Shown piece after piece: positions 1 to 9,500 of a stretch of 38,589 bases of DNA. How positions within the stretch are numbered: position 1 is the stretch's first letter; each line of letters opens with the position of its first letter. The position numbers were made by a program, and so were the translations under genes. Source of the DNA: Muribaculaceae bacterium. Its GTDB lineage: Bacteria > Bacteroidota > Bacteroidia > Bacteroidales > Muribaculaceae. The stretch is from assembly GCA_017391675.1 (NCBI GenBank), contig JAFOXR010000001.1, positions 1 to 38,589 of the forward strand, given 5' to 3'. The notes under the pieces are model-generated. The model was not told the origin of the DNA. It did no database searches and worked only from the letters and a program-made list of their open reading frames with translations.

Positions 1-738
1 AACCCCTGCTATCGTCCCAAAAAGTGTCCACGAGGAATACCCAAACACTTCTTTGACTTTCACCAAGCCATATCTAAAATTAAATTTAATCTCTTTATAA
101 TATATCTTTGATATCACAAAATATGTAATAAAAATTATACCACTTACAAGGAATAATAATATAGCATATAACTTTAACTTATCAGCACTAAAATACACTA
201 AACTAAATGCGACTAATAATTTCAAAAGTCCTTCCACTATGCTTATATAAGCAAATGTTTTCATATTCTCATGAGCAATTATTAAAGCATTAAACGGATT
301 AGTCAAAATAGTTACTGCAAATGTTAGGATAGAAAAATGATATAATAACAATGCGACATCTATCCGATTCTCTGGAATTGTCATTTTATTTAAAACGAAC
401 CATGTTCCAACAGTTTCCAATAAAATTATTATCACAATCGTTATTATTATATAGGATATTATAATTGCACTAAATGAAGAATTCAGCCCTTCTTGATCAT
501 TATTTCCTATATCTACGGCAAAGAATCTTTGTGATGCATTTGACAAGACTTGAGACAAAAAAGAGAATGTTACAACCAATCCCCCTATTGCAGAATAAAT
601 CCCGTAATCTTCAACGCCTAATGTATCCAATACAACTCGCACCGTATACAACGACACAAGCATCAATAGGAACATTCTCAAATACAAATATATTGAGTTC
701 TTTGCAATTGTTTTATTTCCCGAAATTTGAGAAGACAT
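1..738 (-). CDS. Wzx-like polysaccharide flippase (MATE/MOP superfamily), N-terminal part
   Basis: The reading frame is open from an ATG at 738 to the left edge (246 codons, no stop), so the C-terminal part is missing. The protein begins MSSQISGNKTIAKNSIYLYL and has long hydrophobic stretches separated by short charged loops. These are at about residues 15-60, 90-115, 130-155, 165-185 and 190-215, the pattern of the 12-14 helix Wzx/MOP exporters. Motifs such as VRVVLDTLGVEDYGIY near residues 33-50 are typical of Bacteroidales LPS/O-antigen flippases. The family flips undecaprenyl-linked repeat units across the inner membrane. It starts one base after the rmlB stop, so it belongs to the same operon and opens the export and assembly part of the locus. 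The family call rests on topology, the N-terminal motif and context. Confidence 0.8.
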   Translation of the reverse strand, partial: MSSQISGNKTIAKNSIYLYLRMFLLMLVSLYTVRVVLDTLGVEDYGIYSAIGGLVVTFSFLSQVLSNASQRFFAVDIGNNDQEGLNSSFSAIIISYIIITIVIIILLETVGTWFVLNKMTIPENRIDVALLLYHFSILTFAVTILTNPFNALIIAHENMKTFAYISIVEGLLKLLVAFSLVYFSADKLKLYAILLFLVSGIIFITYFVISKIYYKEIKFNFRYGLVKVKEVFGYSSWTLFGTIAGV

Positions 739-739
739 A

Positions 740-1879
740 CTATCGGTCTTTATACATGTTTTCGTAGTAGTTTTGATAATCTCCTGATGTTACATTGTCC
801 ATCCATTCTTGATTATCAAGATACCAACGCACGGTCTTTTCAATTCCTTCTTCAAATTGAAGTGATGGTTCCCAGCCTAGTTCTTTTTGAAGTTTTGTGG
901 AATCTATTGCGTATCTGGCATCATGCCCCAAACGATCTGTTACATATGTAATCAAATCTAATGAATAACCTTCGGGATTACCAAGTAATCTGTCTACAGT
1001 CTTAATCACAACCTTTATTATATCGATATTCTTCCATTCGTTAAAACCTCCGATGTTATAAGTCTCGGCAATCTTTCCTTCATGGAAGATTACATCTATT
1101 GCTCTTGCGTGGTCTTCCACAAACAACCAATCGCGAACATTCTCCCCCTTTCCATAAACAGGTAGTTGTTTGCGATTCCGAATATTATTTATAAACAATG
1201 GTATCAATTTTTCGGGAAATTGATATGGTCCATAATTGTTTGAACAATTTGTCACAATTGTTGGCATACCATATGTATCATGATAAGCCCTTACAAAATG
1301 ATCTGAGCTAGCCTTTGATGCCGAATATGGCGAATGAGGATTATACTTAGTTGTTTCATAAAAGAAATCATCACCATAAGCCAAATGATGCTCTGAAGAT
1401 GAAGCCGTAGTAGTAAACGGCGGTTCTATTCCTTCTGGGTGATTCATTGACAATGCGCCATAGACCTCATCTGTGGATATATGATAGAAACGCTTGCCAT
1501 CATATTTTTCAGGTAATGATTCCCAATATAATTTAGCTGCTTGCAAAAGTGATAATGTCCCCATGACATTTGTCTTCGCAAAAGTAAACGGGTCTTTGAT
1601 CGATCTATCAACATGACTCTCAGCTGCCAGATGTATTATTCCATCAATATGCTCATCTTGCATCAATTTATAAAATGCATCAAAGTCACAAATATCCATC
1701 TTCACAAACTTATAATTAGGCTTTCCCTCCACATCTTTCAGATTCGCAAGATTCCCAGCATAAGTCAATTTGTCAAGATTGATAATATTATATTCCGGAT
1801 ATTTATTCACAAACAGTCTAACGACATGACTGCCGATGAACCCTGCACCACCCGTAATTACGATATTTCTTTTAAACAT
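740..1879 (-). CDS. rmlB: dTDP-glucose 4,6-dehydratase RmlB
   Basis: This 379-residue extended short-chain dehydrogenase converts dTDP-glucose to dTDP-4-keto-6-deoxyglucose, the second step of dTDP-L-rhamnose synthesis, in the cytoplasm. The NAD-binding glycine motif TGGAGFIGSH is at residues 9-18. The STDEVYG segment carries the catalytic Thr-Asp-Glu, and YSASK at about 185-189 is the Tyr-x-x-x-Lys pair. NNYGPYQFPEKLIP and the C-terminal DRLGHDARYAID are RmlB hallmarks. Length is slightly above the usual 350 or so, because of an insert before the YxxxK motif (HHLAYGDDFFYETTKYNPHS) seen in Bacteroidales versions. It is fourth of the rmlACDB set, 7 bases after rmlD, and is AT-rich like the rest of that set. 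Confidence 0.97.
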   Translation of the reverse strand: MFKRNIVITGGAGFIGSHVVRLFVNKYPEYNIINLDKLTYAGNLANLKDVEGKPNYKFVKMDICDFDAFYKLMQDEHIDGIIHLAAESHVDRSIKDPFTFAKTNVMGTLSLLQAAKLYWESLPEKYDGKRFYHISTDEVYGALSMNHPEGIEPPFTTTASSSEHHLAYGDDFFYETTKYNPHSPYSASKASSDHFVRAYHDTYGMPTIVTNCSNNYGPYQFPEKLIPLFINNIRNRKQLPVYGKGENVRDWLFVEDHARAIDVIFHEGKIAETYNIGGFNEWKNIDIIKVVIKTVDRLLGNPEGYSLDLITYVTDRLGHDARYAIDSTKLQKELGWEPSLQFEEGIEKTVRWYLDNQEWMDNVTSGDYQNYYENMYKDR

Positions 1880-1886
1880 TTCAATT

Positions 1887-2771
1887 CTATTTTAAATTTG
1901 AGATACATTGTTTTAACGATTCTGTCCAATATGGAACTTTTACGCCAAACACTTCTTTTATTTTTGTTTTATCCAGAACAGAATATGCTGGACGCTTTAC
2001 TGGACTAGGAAATTCATCACTATGACATGGTTGAATGTCACAATTTGTTGATCCATTGTATTCAGCTATCATTTTTGTGAAATCAAACCACGAACAAACC
2101 CCCTCATTTGAGAAATGATAAATACCATTTTGGCTTCCATCAAACTTAGCTATTACACATTCTATAGCCTTTGCCAAATCCAAAGCATATGTAGGAGTAC
2201 CGACTTGGTCAAACACTACTTTCAATTCCGGCTTGGTTGATGTTAAATTCATCATGGTTTTGCAAAAATTCTTTCCAAATTCCGAATACAACCATGCAGT
2301 TCTAATTATGACATGATTACATTCCGTTGCCTGTATTGCCTGTTCTCCGCGAAGTTTTGTTAAGCCATAAACACCTGTTGGAGTACCTTTTTGTTCTTCC
2401 TTGCATGGTGTATTATAAGGATCACCACCAAACACATAATCAGTGGAAACATGAATAAGTAAACCTCCGACTTCTTTTATTACTACAGCCAGATTTTCGG
2501 GAGCTCGCTCATTCAACATAGAACACAATTCTTCATCTGTCTCTGCTTTATCTACATTAGTATATGCCGCACAATTTACGATGACATCAACCTCATTATC
2601 TATTACTATTTTACGAATGTCATCAATATTTGTTATATCAAGTTGAATGGTTTCGACTCCTTCTACTTGATTGACATCTGTAAAGATATATCTATCACAA
2701 CTTCCCTTCGAAACAATACGCATTTCATTGCCAAGTTGTCCATTTGCCCCTGTTACAAGTATTGTTTTCAT
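1887..2771 (-). CDS. rmlD: dTDP-4-dehydrorhamnose reductase RmlD
   Basis: The enzyme (294 residues) reduces dTDP-4-keto-L-rhamnose to dTDP-L-rhamnose, the last step of the pathway. GANGQLG at residues 8-14 is the NAD(P)H-binding loop. HVSTDYVFGG holds the catalytic Thr, and YGLTKLRGE supplies the Tyr-x-x-x-Lys pair. RTAWLYSEFGKNF is typical of RmlD. I place the start at the ATG at 2771 rather than the in-frame TTG at 2780: the ATG puts the glycine loop at the normal distance and leaves one base after the rmlC stop instead of an overlap. Confidence 0.96.
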   Translation of the reverse strand: MKTILVTGANGQLGNEMRIVSKGSCDRYIFTDVNQVEGVETIQLDITNIDDIRKIVIDNEVDVIVNCAAYTNVDKAETDEELCSMLNERAPENLAVVIKEVGGLLIHVSTDYVFGGDPYNTPCKEEQKGTPTGVYGLTKLRGEQAIQATECNHVIIRTAWLYSEFGKNFCKTMMNLTSTKPELKVVFDQVGTPTYALDLAKAIECVIAKFDGSQNGIYHFSNEGVCSWFDFTKMIAEYNGSTNCDIQPCHSDEFPSPVKRPAYSVLDKTKIKEVFGVKVPYWTESLKQCISNLK

Positions 2772-2772
2772 T

Positions 2773-3354
2773 TTATTCAAACTCTGGATAAAGATTCATA
2801 TTATAATCAAAAGGAGAATCAAATTCCTTTAAGCATAAGTGTTTCAAATCCTTTTCTGAAAGAACAGCATCTTCTATTGAAATTCCCCAATCAATCCCCA
2901 ATGACTCATCTTTAATACTTATACCTCCATCTGCCTCTGGAGTGTAAAAATTATCACACTTATATTGGAACTTTGCCGTCTCACTTAACACGACAAAACC
3001 ATGCGCAAAGCCTCTTGGGATAAAGAATTGACGATGATTATCTTCACTCAATTCCACTGCTACATGTTGTCCATATGTAGGAGAACCGCTACGAATATCA
3101 ACAGCAACATCCAGAACCTTCCCTTTCACGCATCTCACCAATTTGCTTTGGCTATATGGAGGACGCTGAAAATGCAGTCCTCTCATAACCCCGTAAGTAG
3201 ACATGCTCTCGTTATCTTGCACAAAATTCACCTTTCTCACCTTCTCTTCAAATTCTCTTTGTGAGAAACTTTCAAAAAAGTAGCCTCTAGAATCCTTAAA
3301 TACTTTAGGTTCTAATATAACCAAACCTTCTATATCAGTTTTAATAACTTCCAT
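2773..3354 (-). CDS. rmlC: dTDP-4-dehydrorhamnose 3,5-epimerase RmlC
   Basis: This 193-residue cupin enzyme epimerises C3 and C5 of dTDP-4-keto-6-deoxyglucose. The family core is visible: FVQDNESMSTYGVMRGLHFQ, with its conserved His and Arg, then KLVRCVKGKVLDVAVDIR, then IPRGFAHGFVVLSE, which carries the strand with the second conserved His. The length matches the usual 180-195 residues. It starts 2 bases after rmlA stops and ends 1 base before rmlD, so translation is likely coupled. Confidence 0.97.
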   Translation of the reverse strand: MEVIKTDIEGLVILEPKVFKDSRGYFFESFSQREFEEKVRKVNFVQDNESMSTYGVMRGLHFQRPPYSQSKLVRCVKGKVLDVAVDIRSGSPTYGQHVAVELSEDNHRQFFIPRGFAHGFVVLSETAKFQYKCDNFYTPEADGGISIKDESLGIDWGISIEDAVLSEKDLKHLCLKEFDSPFDYNMNLYPEFE

Positions 3355-3356
3355 TC

Positions 3357-4262
3357 TTAATCTAGATTAGGTTTACCTGTTTCTTTAACTTCATCAATAA
3401 CTTTGAGCAAATACTGACCATATTGATTTTTCAACATTGGCAGCGCTAATTCACGCATACGCTCTTCAGAAATCCACCCCTGTCTGAATGCAATACCTTC
3501 AAGACACCCCACCTTTAGTCCTTGACGCTTTTCCAAGACCTCAATATATGTAGAAGCTTCAGACAATGAATCATGTGTACCTGTATCAAGCCATGCGAAT
3601 CCACGGCCCAAGGTTTGCACTTTCAGTTCGCCATCTGCTAAAAATTGTTGATTAACTGTTGTTATCTCATATTCTCCTCTTGCTGAAGGTTTTATATTTC
3701 TTGCAACATCAACCACTTTATTAGGATAGAAATATAGTCCTACGACTGCATAATTACTCTTAGGCACCATTGGTTTTTCTTCGATTGAAAGGCAATTTCC
3801 ATCTTTATCAAACTCTGCTACCCCATATCTTTCAGGATCACTTACCCAATATCCGAAAACTGTAGCCTTTTTCTCTTCTTCTGCAGTATGTACCGCTTCT
3901 TTAAGCATACCAGTAAAACCTGCACCGTGAAAAATATTATCTCCTAACACCAAACAAGCACTATCATCTCCTATAAAATCAGCTCCAATAGTAAACGCTT
4001 GCGCTAGTCCGTCAGGCGAGGGCTGTTCTGCATATTCAAAACGCACCCCATAATCACTTCCATCACCAAGCAGACGCTTAAATCCAGGTAAATCATAAGG
4101 AGTTGAAATAATCAATATCTCTCTTATTCCAGCCAGCATTAATACTGAAATTGGATAATAAACCATTGGTTTATCATAAATTGGCATCAATTGTTTACTG
4201 ATACCCTTTGTTATAGGATACAATCTTGTACCACTACCACCTGCTAGAACGATTCCCTTCAT
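3357..4262 (-). CDS. rmlA: Glucose-1-phosphate thymidylyltransferase RmlA
   Basis: The enzyme (301 residues) joins glucose-1-phosphate and dTTP to dTDP-glucose, the feedback-controlled first step of rhamnose synthesis. The nucleotide-binding signature [20 protein letters not shown] begins at residue 6 and is followed by [30 protein letters not shown] contains the catalytic metal-binding Asp, and [19 protein letters not shown] and [12 protein letters not shown] are also typical. Length is normal for the short RmlA class (about 290-300). It lies 16 bases downstream of ugd and starts the rmlACDB run. Its composition is clearly more AT-rich than the end of ugd. Confidence 0.98.
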   Translation of the reverse strand: MKGIVLAGGSGTRLYPITKGISKQLMPIYDKPMVYYPISVLMLAGIREILIISTPYDLPGFKRLLGDGSDYGVRFEYAEQPSPDGLAQAFTIGADFIGDDSACLVLGDNIFHGAGFTGMLKEAVHTAEEEKKATVFGYWVSDPERYGVAEFDKDGNCLSIEEKPMVPKSNYAVVGLYFYPNKVVDVARNIKPSARGEYEITTVNQQFLADGELKVQTLGRGFAWLDTGTHDSLSEASTYIEVLEKRQGLKVGCLEGIAFRQGWISEERMRELALPMLKNQYGQYLLKVIDEVKETGKPNLD

Positions 4263-4278
4263 ATTTTGTTTCTTTACT

Positions 4279-5517
4279 TTAATCTCTTTGGAAGATGTCT
4301 CTTGTGTAGACGCGGGGGCGGACGTCGTCGAGCACGCTGTCGTAGCGGTTGGCTATGATTGCGTGCGAACGGCGCTTGAATTCGTCAAGGTCGTTCACTA
4401 CCAGGCTGCCGAAGAATGTTGCTCCGTCCTCTAGCGTCGGTTCATATATTATCACTTTTGCGCCTTTTGCCTTGATGCGCTTCATCACTCCTTGGATTGC
4501 GCTTTGTCGGAAATTGTCGCTGTTGGTTTTCATTGTCAACCTATACACTCCCACGACGATTTCCTGTTCCTTATTGGCATTCCATGCGCTTGATGCGGTG
4601 TAGTATCCTGCACGGCTAAGTACTTGGTCGGCAATGAAATCCTTTCTTGTAGCATTGCTTTCTACAATTGCCCGGATAAGATTCTGCGGCACATCTTGAT
4701 AGTTGGCCAGCAATTGCTTTGTATCCTTTGGCAAACAATAGCCTCCATATCCGAAAGACGGATTGTTGTAGTGCGTACCAATGCGCGGGTCCAAACCCAC
4801 ACCTTCGATGATTGCCTGTGTGTCAAGACCTTTCATCTCGGCGTATGTATCAAGCTCATTAAAGAAGCTCACTCGAAGAGCCAGATAAGTGTTTGCAAAC
4901 AATTTCACTGCTTCTGCTTCAGTAAGTCCCATTATGAGTGTATCCACTTCGGGCTTGATAGCTCCTTGCTGCAGCAATGAAGCAAAATTCTTAGCGGCAT
5001 TATCCAGTCGTTCATCGCCTTCGGGTCTTCCCACGATAATACGGCTAGGATAAAGATTATCATATAAGGCCTTGCTTTCTCTCAAGAATTCAGGAGAGAA
5101 AAGTATATTGTCACTGCCATAACGCTGACGCACGCTCTCGGTATATCCAACCGGAATAGTGCTTTTTATTACCATTATAGCATGTGGATTTATATTCATT
5201 ACGGCTTCTATCACCGATTCCACCGCTGAGGTGTCAAAGAAATTCTGCTTACTGTCATAATTGGTAGGAGCAGCTATCACCACATAATCGGCATCACGAT
5301 AAGCCGCTTCAGCATCTAGAGTCGCCACCAAGTCAAGTTCCTTTTCCTGAAGGTATTTCTGAATATAATCGTCCTGAATAGGAGACTGGCGACGATTTAT
5401 CATGTCCACTTTTTCGGGAACAATATCAACAGCGGTTACATGATTGTGCTGAGCCAGCAGGGTTGCTATGCTCAAGCCCACATAACCTGTTCCCACTACA
5501 GTGATATTCATCTTCAT
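4279..5517 (-). CDS. ugd: UDP-glucose 6-dehydrogenase
   Basis: The protein (412 residues) oxidises UDP-glucose twice to UDP-glucuronate, a capsule or exopolysaccharide precursor. [10 protein letters not shown] at residues 7-16 is the NAD-binding motif. [11 protein letters not shown] carries the conserved Glu-Arg region, and [16 protein letters not shown] supplies the catalytic cysteine (Cys261). The order of NAD-binding, central and UDP-binding domains is intact. The ATG at 5517 is followed by a second Met at residue 3; either could be used. It lies 32 bases after the upxY-like gene. The last roughly 300 coding bases are unusually GC-rich (36 of 60 bases at 4321-4380), while the following rml genes are AT-rich, which suggests a mosaic junction here. 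Confidence 0.96.
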   Translation of the reverse strand: MKMNITVVGTGYVGLSIATLLAQHNHVTAVDIVPEKVDMINRRQSPIQDDYIQKYLQEKELDLVATLDAEAAYRDADYVVIAAPTNYDSKQNFFDTSAVESVIEAVMNINPHAIMVIKSTIPVGYTESVRQRYGSDNILFSPEFLRESKALYDNLYPSRIIVGRPEGDERLDNAAKNFASLLQQGAIKPEVDTLIMGLTEAEAVKLFANTYLALRVSFFNELDTYAEMKGLDTQAIIEGVGLDPRIGTHYNNPSFGYGGYCLPKDTKQLLANYQDVPQNLIRAIVESNATRKDFIADQVLSRAGYYTASSAWNANKEQEIVVGVYRLTMKTNSDNFRQSAIQGVMKRIKAKGAKVIIYEPTLEDGATFFGSLVVNDLDEFKRRSHAIIANRYDSVLDDVRPRVYTRDIFQRD

Positions 5518-5549
5518 TAGTTTTGATTGTTGATTAGCAGATATCAGCT

Positions 5550-6110
5550 CTATTCTTCTCCCAGTATCTCAAGCAATTCCGGTTCGAATTCGGCTACTGA
5601 GATTGCAGTTACATCTTTAATACAGATTACCACCCGTTTATTGCGCTTGCCTTTCACCTTTAACAGCGTGCCTTCAACTCCGTCAAAAGTTCCTCCATGC
5701 ACTCTCACCCGCGTTCCTTTCTTCAAATCCAGTTCATCGGGCGAGTAATAGACCAAATCCTCAGCATAACTGCCCGCAACTTTTATGAAGTCATTCATTT
5801 GCCCATCGGGCACTTTCATTATCTTGTTTTCTCCATCAATTCTTCGCGTTGCATAACGCAGAAAGGGACAAGACAATTTGAATTCCTCTATTTCGTCATA
5901 ACGGGCATGCACAAACACCAGATTAGGAATCACCGGAACGAGCACACGCTTAAGTTTGCCTTGGAACTTTCTTTTCACATAGCGTTTCGGAATGAAATAC
6001 TCCAGTCCGCCTTCGCCACTCAATTTTTCTTCAGCTTTATACTCGCTTTTATAGGCATTCATGACAAACCATTGCGCTTTTTCTTCAAGCGCAACATCTT
6101 TTTCCGCCAT
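5550..6110 (-). CDS. UpxY-like NusG-family capsule antiterminator
   Basis: This 186-residue protein has a NusG N-terminal domain (about residues 10-110; [18 protein letters not shown], then [13 protein letters not shown]) and a C-terminal KOW domain (about 135-165; [20 protein letters not shown]). Bacteroidales UpxY proteins of this layout bind RNA polymerase in the leader of their own polysaccharide operon and prevent early termination. Being first in the operon, in front of ugd and the rml genes, fits that role. No UpxZ-type gene follows; ugd comes directly. I place the start at ATG 6110: the upstream in-frame TTG at 6137 would add nine residues with no homology value. General NusG is the alternative, but the polysaccharide context and divergent NGN domain favour the specialised paralogue. 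Confidence 0.88.
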   Translation of the reverse strand: MAEKDVALEEKAQWFVMNAYKSEYKAEEKLSGEGGLEYFIPKRYVKRKFQGKLKRVLVPVIPNLVFVHARYDEIEEFKLSCPFLRYATRRIDGENKIMKVPDGQMNDFIKVAGSYAEDLVYYSPDELDLKKGTRVRVHGGTFDGVEGTLLKVKGKRNKRVVICIKDVTAISVAEFEPELLEILGEE

Positions 6111-6175
6111 TTTTTCAGGTGTTCGAGATAGGTTCAATTTCGCTTTTGCGCATAACTACAGCTCACCCTAACCCA

Positions 6176-6204
6176 TGTAAGTAATTAAGACACATTTACT
6201 TACA
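6176..6204 (-). promoter_or_regulatory. Inverted repeat in the upxY-like leader
   Basis: TGTAAGTAA (6176-6184) and TTACTTACA (6196-6204) are perfect 9-base inverted arms around an 11-base spacer. The dyad lies between the predicted promoter and the upxY-like start, about 66 bases before the ATG. In RNA it would form a hairpin in the leader. Either an RNA element for the antiterminator or a DNA operator would fit; the sequence alone does not decide. Confidence 0.5.
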
Positions 6205-6272
6205 CAAAAATCGATTAGGATTCCCCGTTACAAAAGCAGCGCTCCACGAGTCAACATGCTTTTTATCACCTA

Positions 6273-6304
6273 CAAATGTAGAGATAATAAATCATACATA
6301 CAAG
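6273..6304 (-). promoter_or_regulatory. Predicted promoter of the polysaccharide operon
   Basis: On the minus strand CTTG (6304-6301) is followed after 20 bases by TACATTTG (6280-6273), a full match to the Bacteroidetes TAnnTTTG element at the right spacing. Transcription would begin near 6268 and give a leader of about 157 bases before the upxY-like ATG, containing the 9-base inverted repeat. No long inverted repeats flank it, so it does not look like an invertible capsule promoter. Confidence 0.6.
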
Positions 6305-6442
6305 TTTTTTCCAATCAAAAACAATATATTAATTAATCTTAAAACCGCAGAATAGTCGTTAAGCAATCAACGATAAAATATACCTATCTACAACGATTCT
6401 CAGCCATATAATCGTGAATATCACACATTATTTCTATATATA

Positions 6443-6473
6443 TTTTGTGTTTTCTCATTTTTTAATACTTTTG
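6443..6473 (+). promoter_or_regulatory. Predicted promoter of the large glycosidase gene
   Basis: TTTTG at 6443-6447 is followed after 18 bases by TACTTTTG at 6466-6473, matching the Bacteroidetes TTTG / TAnnTTTG consensus. Transcription would start near 6478-6480, about 48 bases before the ATG at 6527, inside the inverted repeat 6473-6490. Confidence 0.65.
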
Positions 6474-6490
6474 TATGGTTATTACCATAC
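6473..6490 (+). promoter_or_regulatory. Inverted repeat overlapping the predicted start of transcription
   Basis: GTATGGT (6473-6479), TATT, ACCATAC (6484-6490) is a perfect 7-base dyad. It begins at the last base of the -7 element, so it covers the expected transcription start. This is a classic position for a repressor operator; a 5'-end hairpin stabilising the mRNA is the other reading. Confidence 0.5.
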
Positions 6491-6526
6491 GAAACAACCC
6501 GAATTTAATACAACAAACTATAAATC

Positions 6527-9500
6527 ATGAAACTAAGAACATTAAATCTGATTCTATCGCTACTAGCTCTTCTAGTGGCTATGCCCGTACAATCGGCAAC
6601 ACCTCCAAAACGCGAACATCGTTCAGCATGGGTAACAACAGCATGGCGCATGTGCTGGCCTACGACAGCCGGAGCTGGCGCAACGGCAGCAGCTGCTCAG
6701 CAAAAAGAAGCAGATGCCATTCTTGACATTATGCAAGAAAACGGATTCAATGCCGTGTATTTCCAAGTGCGTGGCATGAGTGACGCCATGTACAAATCAA
6801 GTTACGAACCATGGTCATCATACATTACCGGTACACGCGGCACTGCTCCCACCTACGACCCACTAGAATACTGGGTTGAAGCATGTCACAAGCGTGGTAT
6901 GGAATGTTTTGCTTGGGTAAACCCTTACCGCTATGAATCCAGCGTTTCTGGAGCATCATGGACAGGTTCCAACGACTATCGTACCACACATCCCGAATGG
7001 ATCCTGGAATACAACAACGCCAGTATTCTTAATCCTGGGCTTCAAGCTGTACAAACCCGCATCGTCGATGTGTGTCGCGAAATCGTGTCAAACTACGATA
7101 TTGACGGTCTAGTCTTCGACGACTATTTCTACCTTAACAGCATACCTAATTCATACGACGCAGACACTTACAATTCTTCCGGCACATCTCTATCACAGGC
7201 AGACTGGCGCCGCGACAATGTAAACACCATGGTAAGCAAGGTATACAACATGATTCAGTCTGTTAAGCCTTATGTAAAATTCGGTATTTCTCCTGCCGGT
7301 GTTTCTAAAACATCAGCATCTAAATACGGAATCTCAACCAGCAGCATCAGCTCGGCAAGCGACTGGCAGTATTCACAAATCTATTCCGACCCATTAGCTT
7401 GGCTAGCAACAGGTACAGTAGACTTTATTTCTCCTCAACTATATTGGCTTACTACTCACTCCACAAACGCCTACGGACCTCTTTCAAAATGGTGGAGCGA
7501 CGCTTGTTCTAAAGTATTCCAACGCCATTTCTATTCCAGCCACTCCATTTCATTCCTATACGGCGCTAATACAACAACAAACTGGGCAGAAGTTGCCAAA
7601 CAAATTCAATACAATCGTGACTATGATGGCCTTAACGCTCCAGGCTGCGTTCTATTCGGTTCAAGAGACTTGTCTGGAGTAAGAACAGAAGGTATCGCAC
7701 CTTATTTGAAGGCCAACAAATTCCAGTATAAGGCATTGCCTCCTACACTCACATGGAAATCTTCGCTTGCATCAAATCCTGGTAAGGTTACAAACCTAGC
7801 CATTACTGGAACAAATTTAACATGGACAGGACACAACAACATGCGTTATGTCGTATATGCAGTCCCTAATGGCACAAGCGTATCAGATGATATATCTTCT
7901 CAATATATAATAGGCAATCCATATGATACCTATTTTGATGTAGCCAGCTACCTTAACGGATACCAACTTGGCGTTTCTGTTCTTGACCGTTATGGTTATG
8001 AATATGAAGTAGCATGGTTAGGAAGCGATGACAGCGGAGAAGATCCTGAACCAGAAACTGGAACACTAGCTCAAGTTACAATCAACTCACCAGCCGACGG
8101 TTCAACTGTTTCGGGAAACTTCAACTTCGCATGGACAGCTCTACCCGAAAGTGGTGTTACATACACAATCGAAGTGTCTGCTACATCGTCTTTCTCAACT
8201 TATTATTCAAAAGAAACAACCAGCACTACATATGCTTCAAGCAACTTCAATATTCTCACAGAAGGAACCACCTACTATTGGCGAGTGAAAGCATCTAAAA
8301 GCGGATATACCGACTCACCATATTCATGGGTAGGATCGTTTATAATAGCATCATCGTCTACAGGTGGAGATTCAGGCAGTTCAAACCTAACAACAGACCC
8401 TGCAACCTACAGTACTGTGAGCGGAATGACAATCAAGAGCAAATGGTTCTATTCGGCTAGTACAAACAATTTCCCATCTCAGCTCACAATAGCAAACAGA
8501 GGCATGACAGCCTACAATGGCAATGTTTATATTGCACAACAAGGCGGCGCGCTCCTAGAACTTAATGGCGAGACTGGCGAGCTATTGCGCACAATCACAT
8601 TAACTGGCGATTGCCTTACTTCTTCCAGCGGAACATCATTAAGCTATGCTGCAAACGATGTTTTTGTTGATGGAGCAGGCAACCTGTGCGTAAGCAACTT
8701 GCTCAATTCAACAACTCAGCCATTCACCGTCTGCACAGTAAACACATCAACTGGAGCAACAACAAGAATACTTGAAACATATTTGAACACAACTTCTCTT
8801 GAGCGCATTGACTACGCTGCAGCCTATGGAAATGTAACTGCATCGGGCGGACAAATCTGGGCAGCAGTAGCAAGTTCTGACTTAGTTTATCGCTGGACAA
8901 GAAATTCATCTGGCAGCTGGACTAAAGAATCTACCACAATAGGCACATACTACCCTACAGGTTCGGCAAGCAACAATAGTGTAGCTCCACGCATCATGCC
9001 TATTTCTACAACTCAGTTTATACTTGATGGACACAATTCAGCACCAGCATTATTCACATTCAGGGCATCTTCCAATGCTACTTATAATGACGGTTTTGCC
9101 AACAACACCCCATTAGCTCCTATAGCCAACAACTGGAATGGCGTTTGTGCTGCCAATCTAGGTGGTACGCCTATATTCATATATGTAAACGCAATTGCCC
9201 CTAACTCATTCAATGTGGTAACTAATCCGTCAAACTACAATTTCTCTGCAATGCAGAAGCTATGGACTATACCTGCTAACGGTTTCGGATCAGAAGCCAA
9301 CTCTTGCGTATCTTCACAACCTGTAGCTGTCAACAATAGCGACGGTTCAGTTACATTGTACATCTACACTCCAATGAATGGATTGGCTTGCTATTTGCTA
9401 GAAAACACCAATAAGATCACCGACTTGGAATCAGTCTCGCTTACTAGCCCAACTGGAGGCATTACTGTTAGCAAGGGATTCGATTTCTACTGGAGCTCTT

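Larger units (their letters stand above)
6111..6526. other. Divergent intergenic region between the polysaccharide operon and the glycosidase gene
   Basis: This AT-rich stretch has no coding potential that I can support. It holds the minus-strand promoter at 6273-6304 with its long leader, the plus-strand promoter at 6443-6473, and three short dyads: 6176-6204, 6393-6415 (ACGATT, 11-base spacer, AATCGT) and 6473-6490. The middle dyad sits just upstream of the plus-strand promoter and is the weakest of the three. Confidence 0.6.

Noticed and set aside
2771-2780. Overlap of rmlD with rmlC through a TTG start at 2780
   Set aside because: The ATG at 2771 gives a normal N-terminus and a 1-base gap, so the TTG extension is not needed.
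6111-6526. Invertible promoter as in Bacteroides capsule loci
   Set aside because: I looked for paired inverted repeats of about 15-25 bases around the predicted promoter. Only short dyads of 6-9 bases are present and none frames the promoter.
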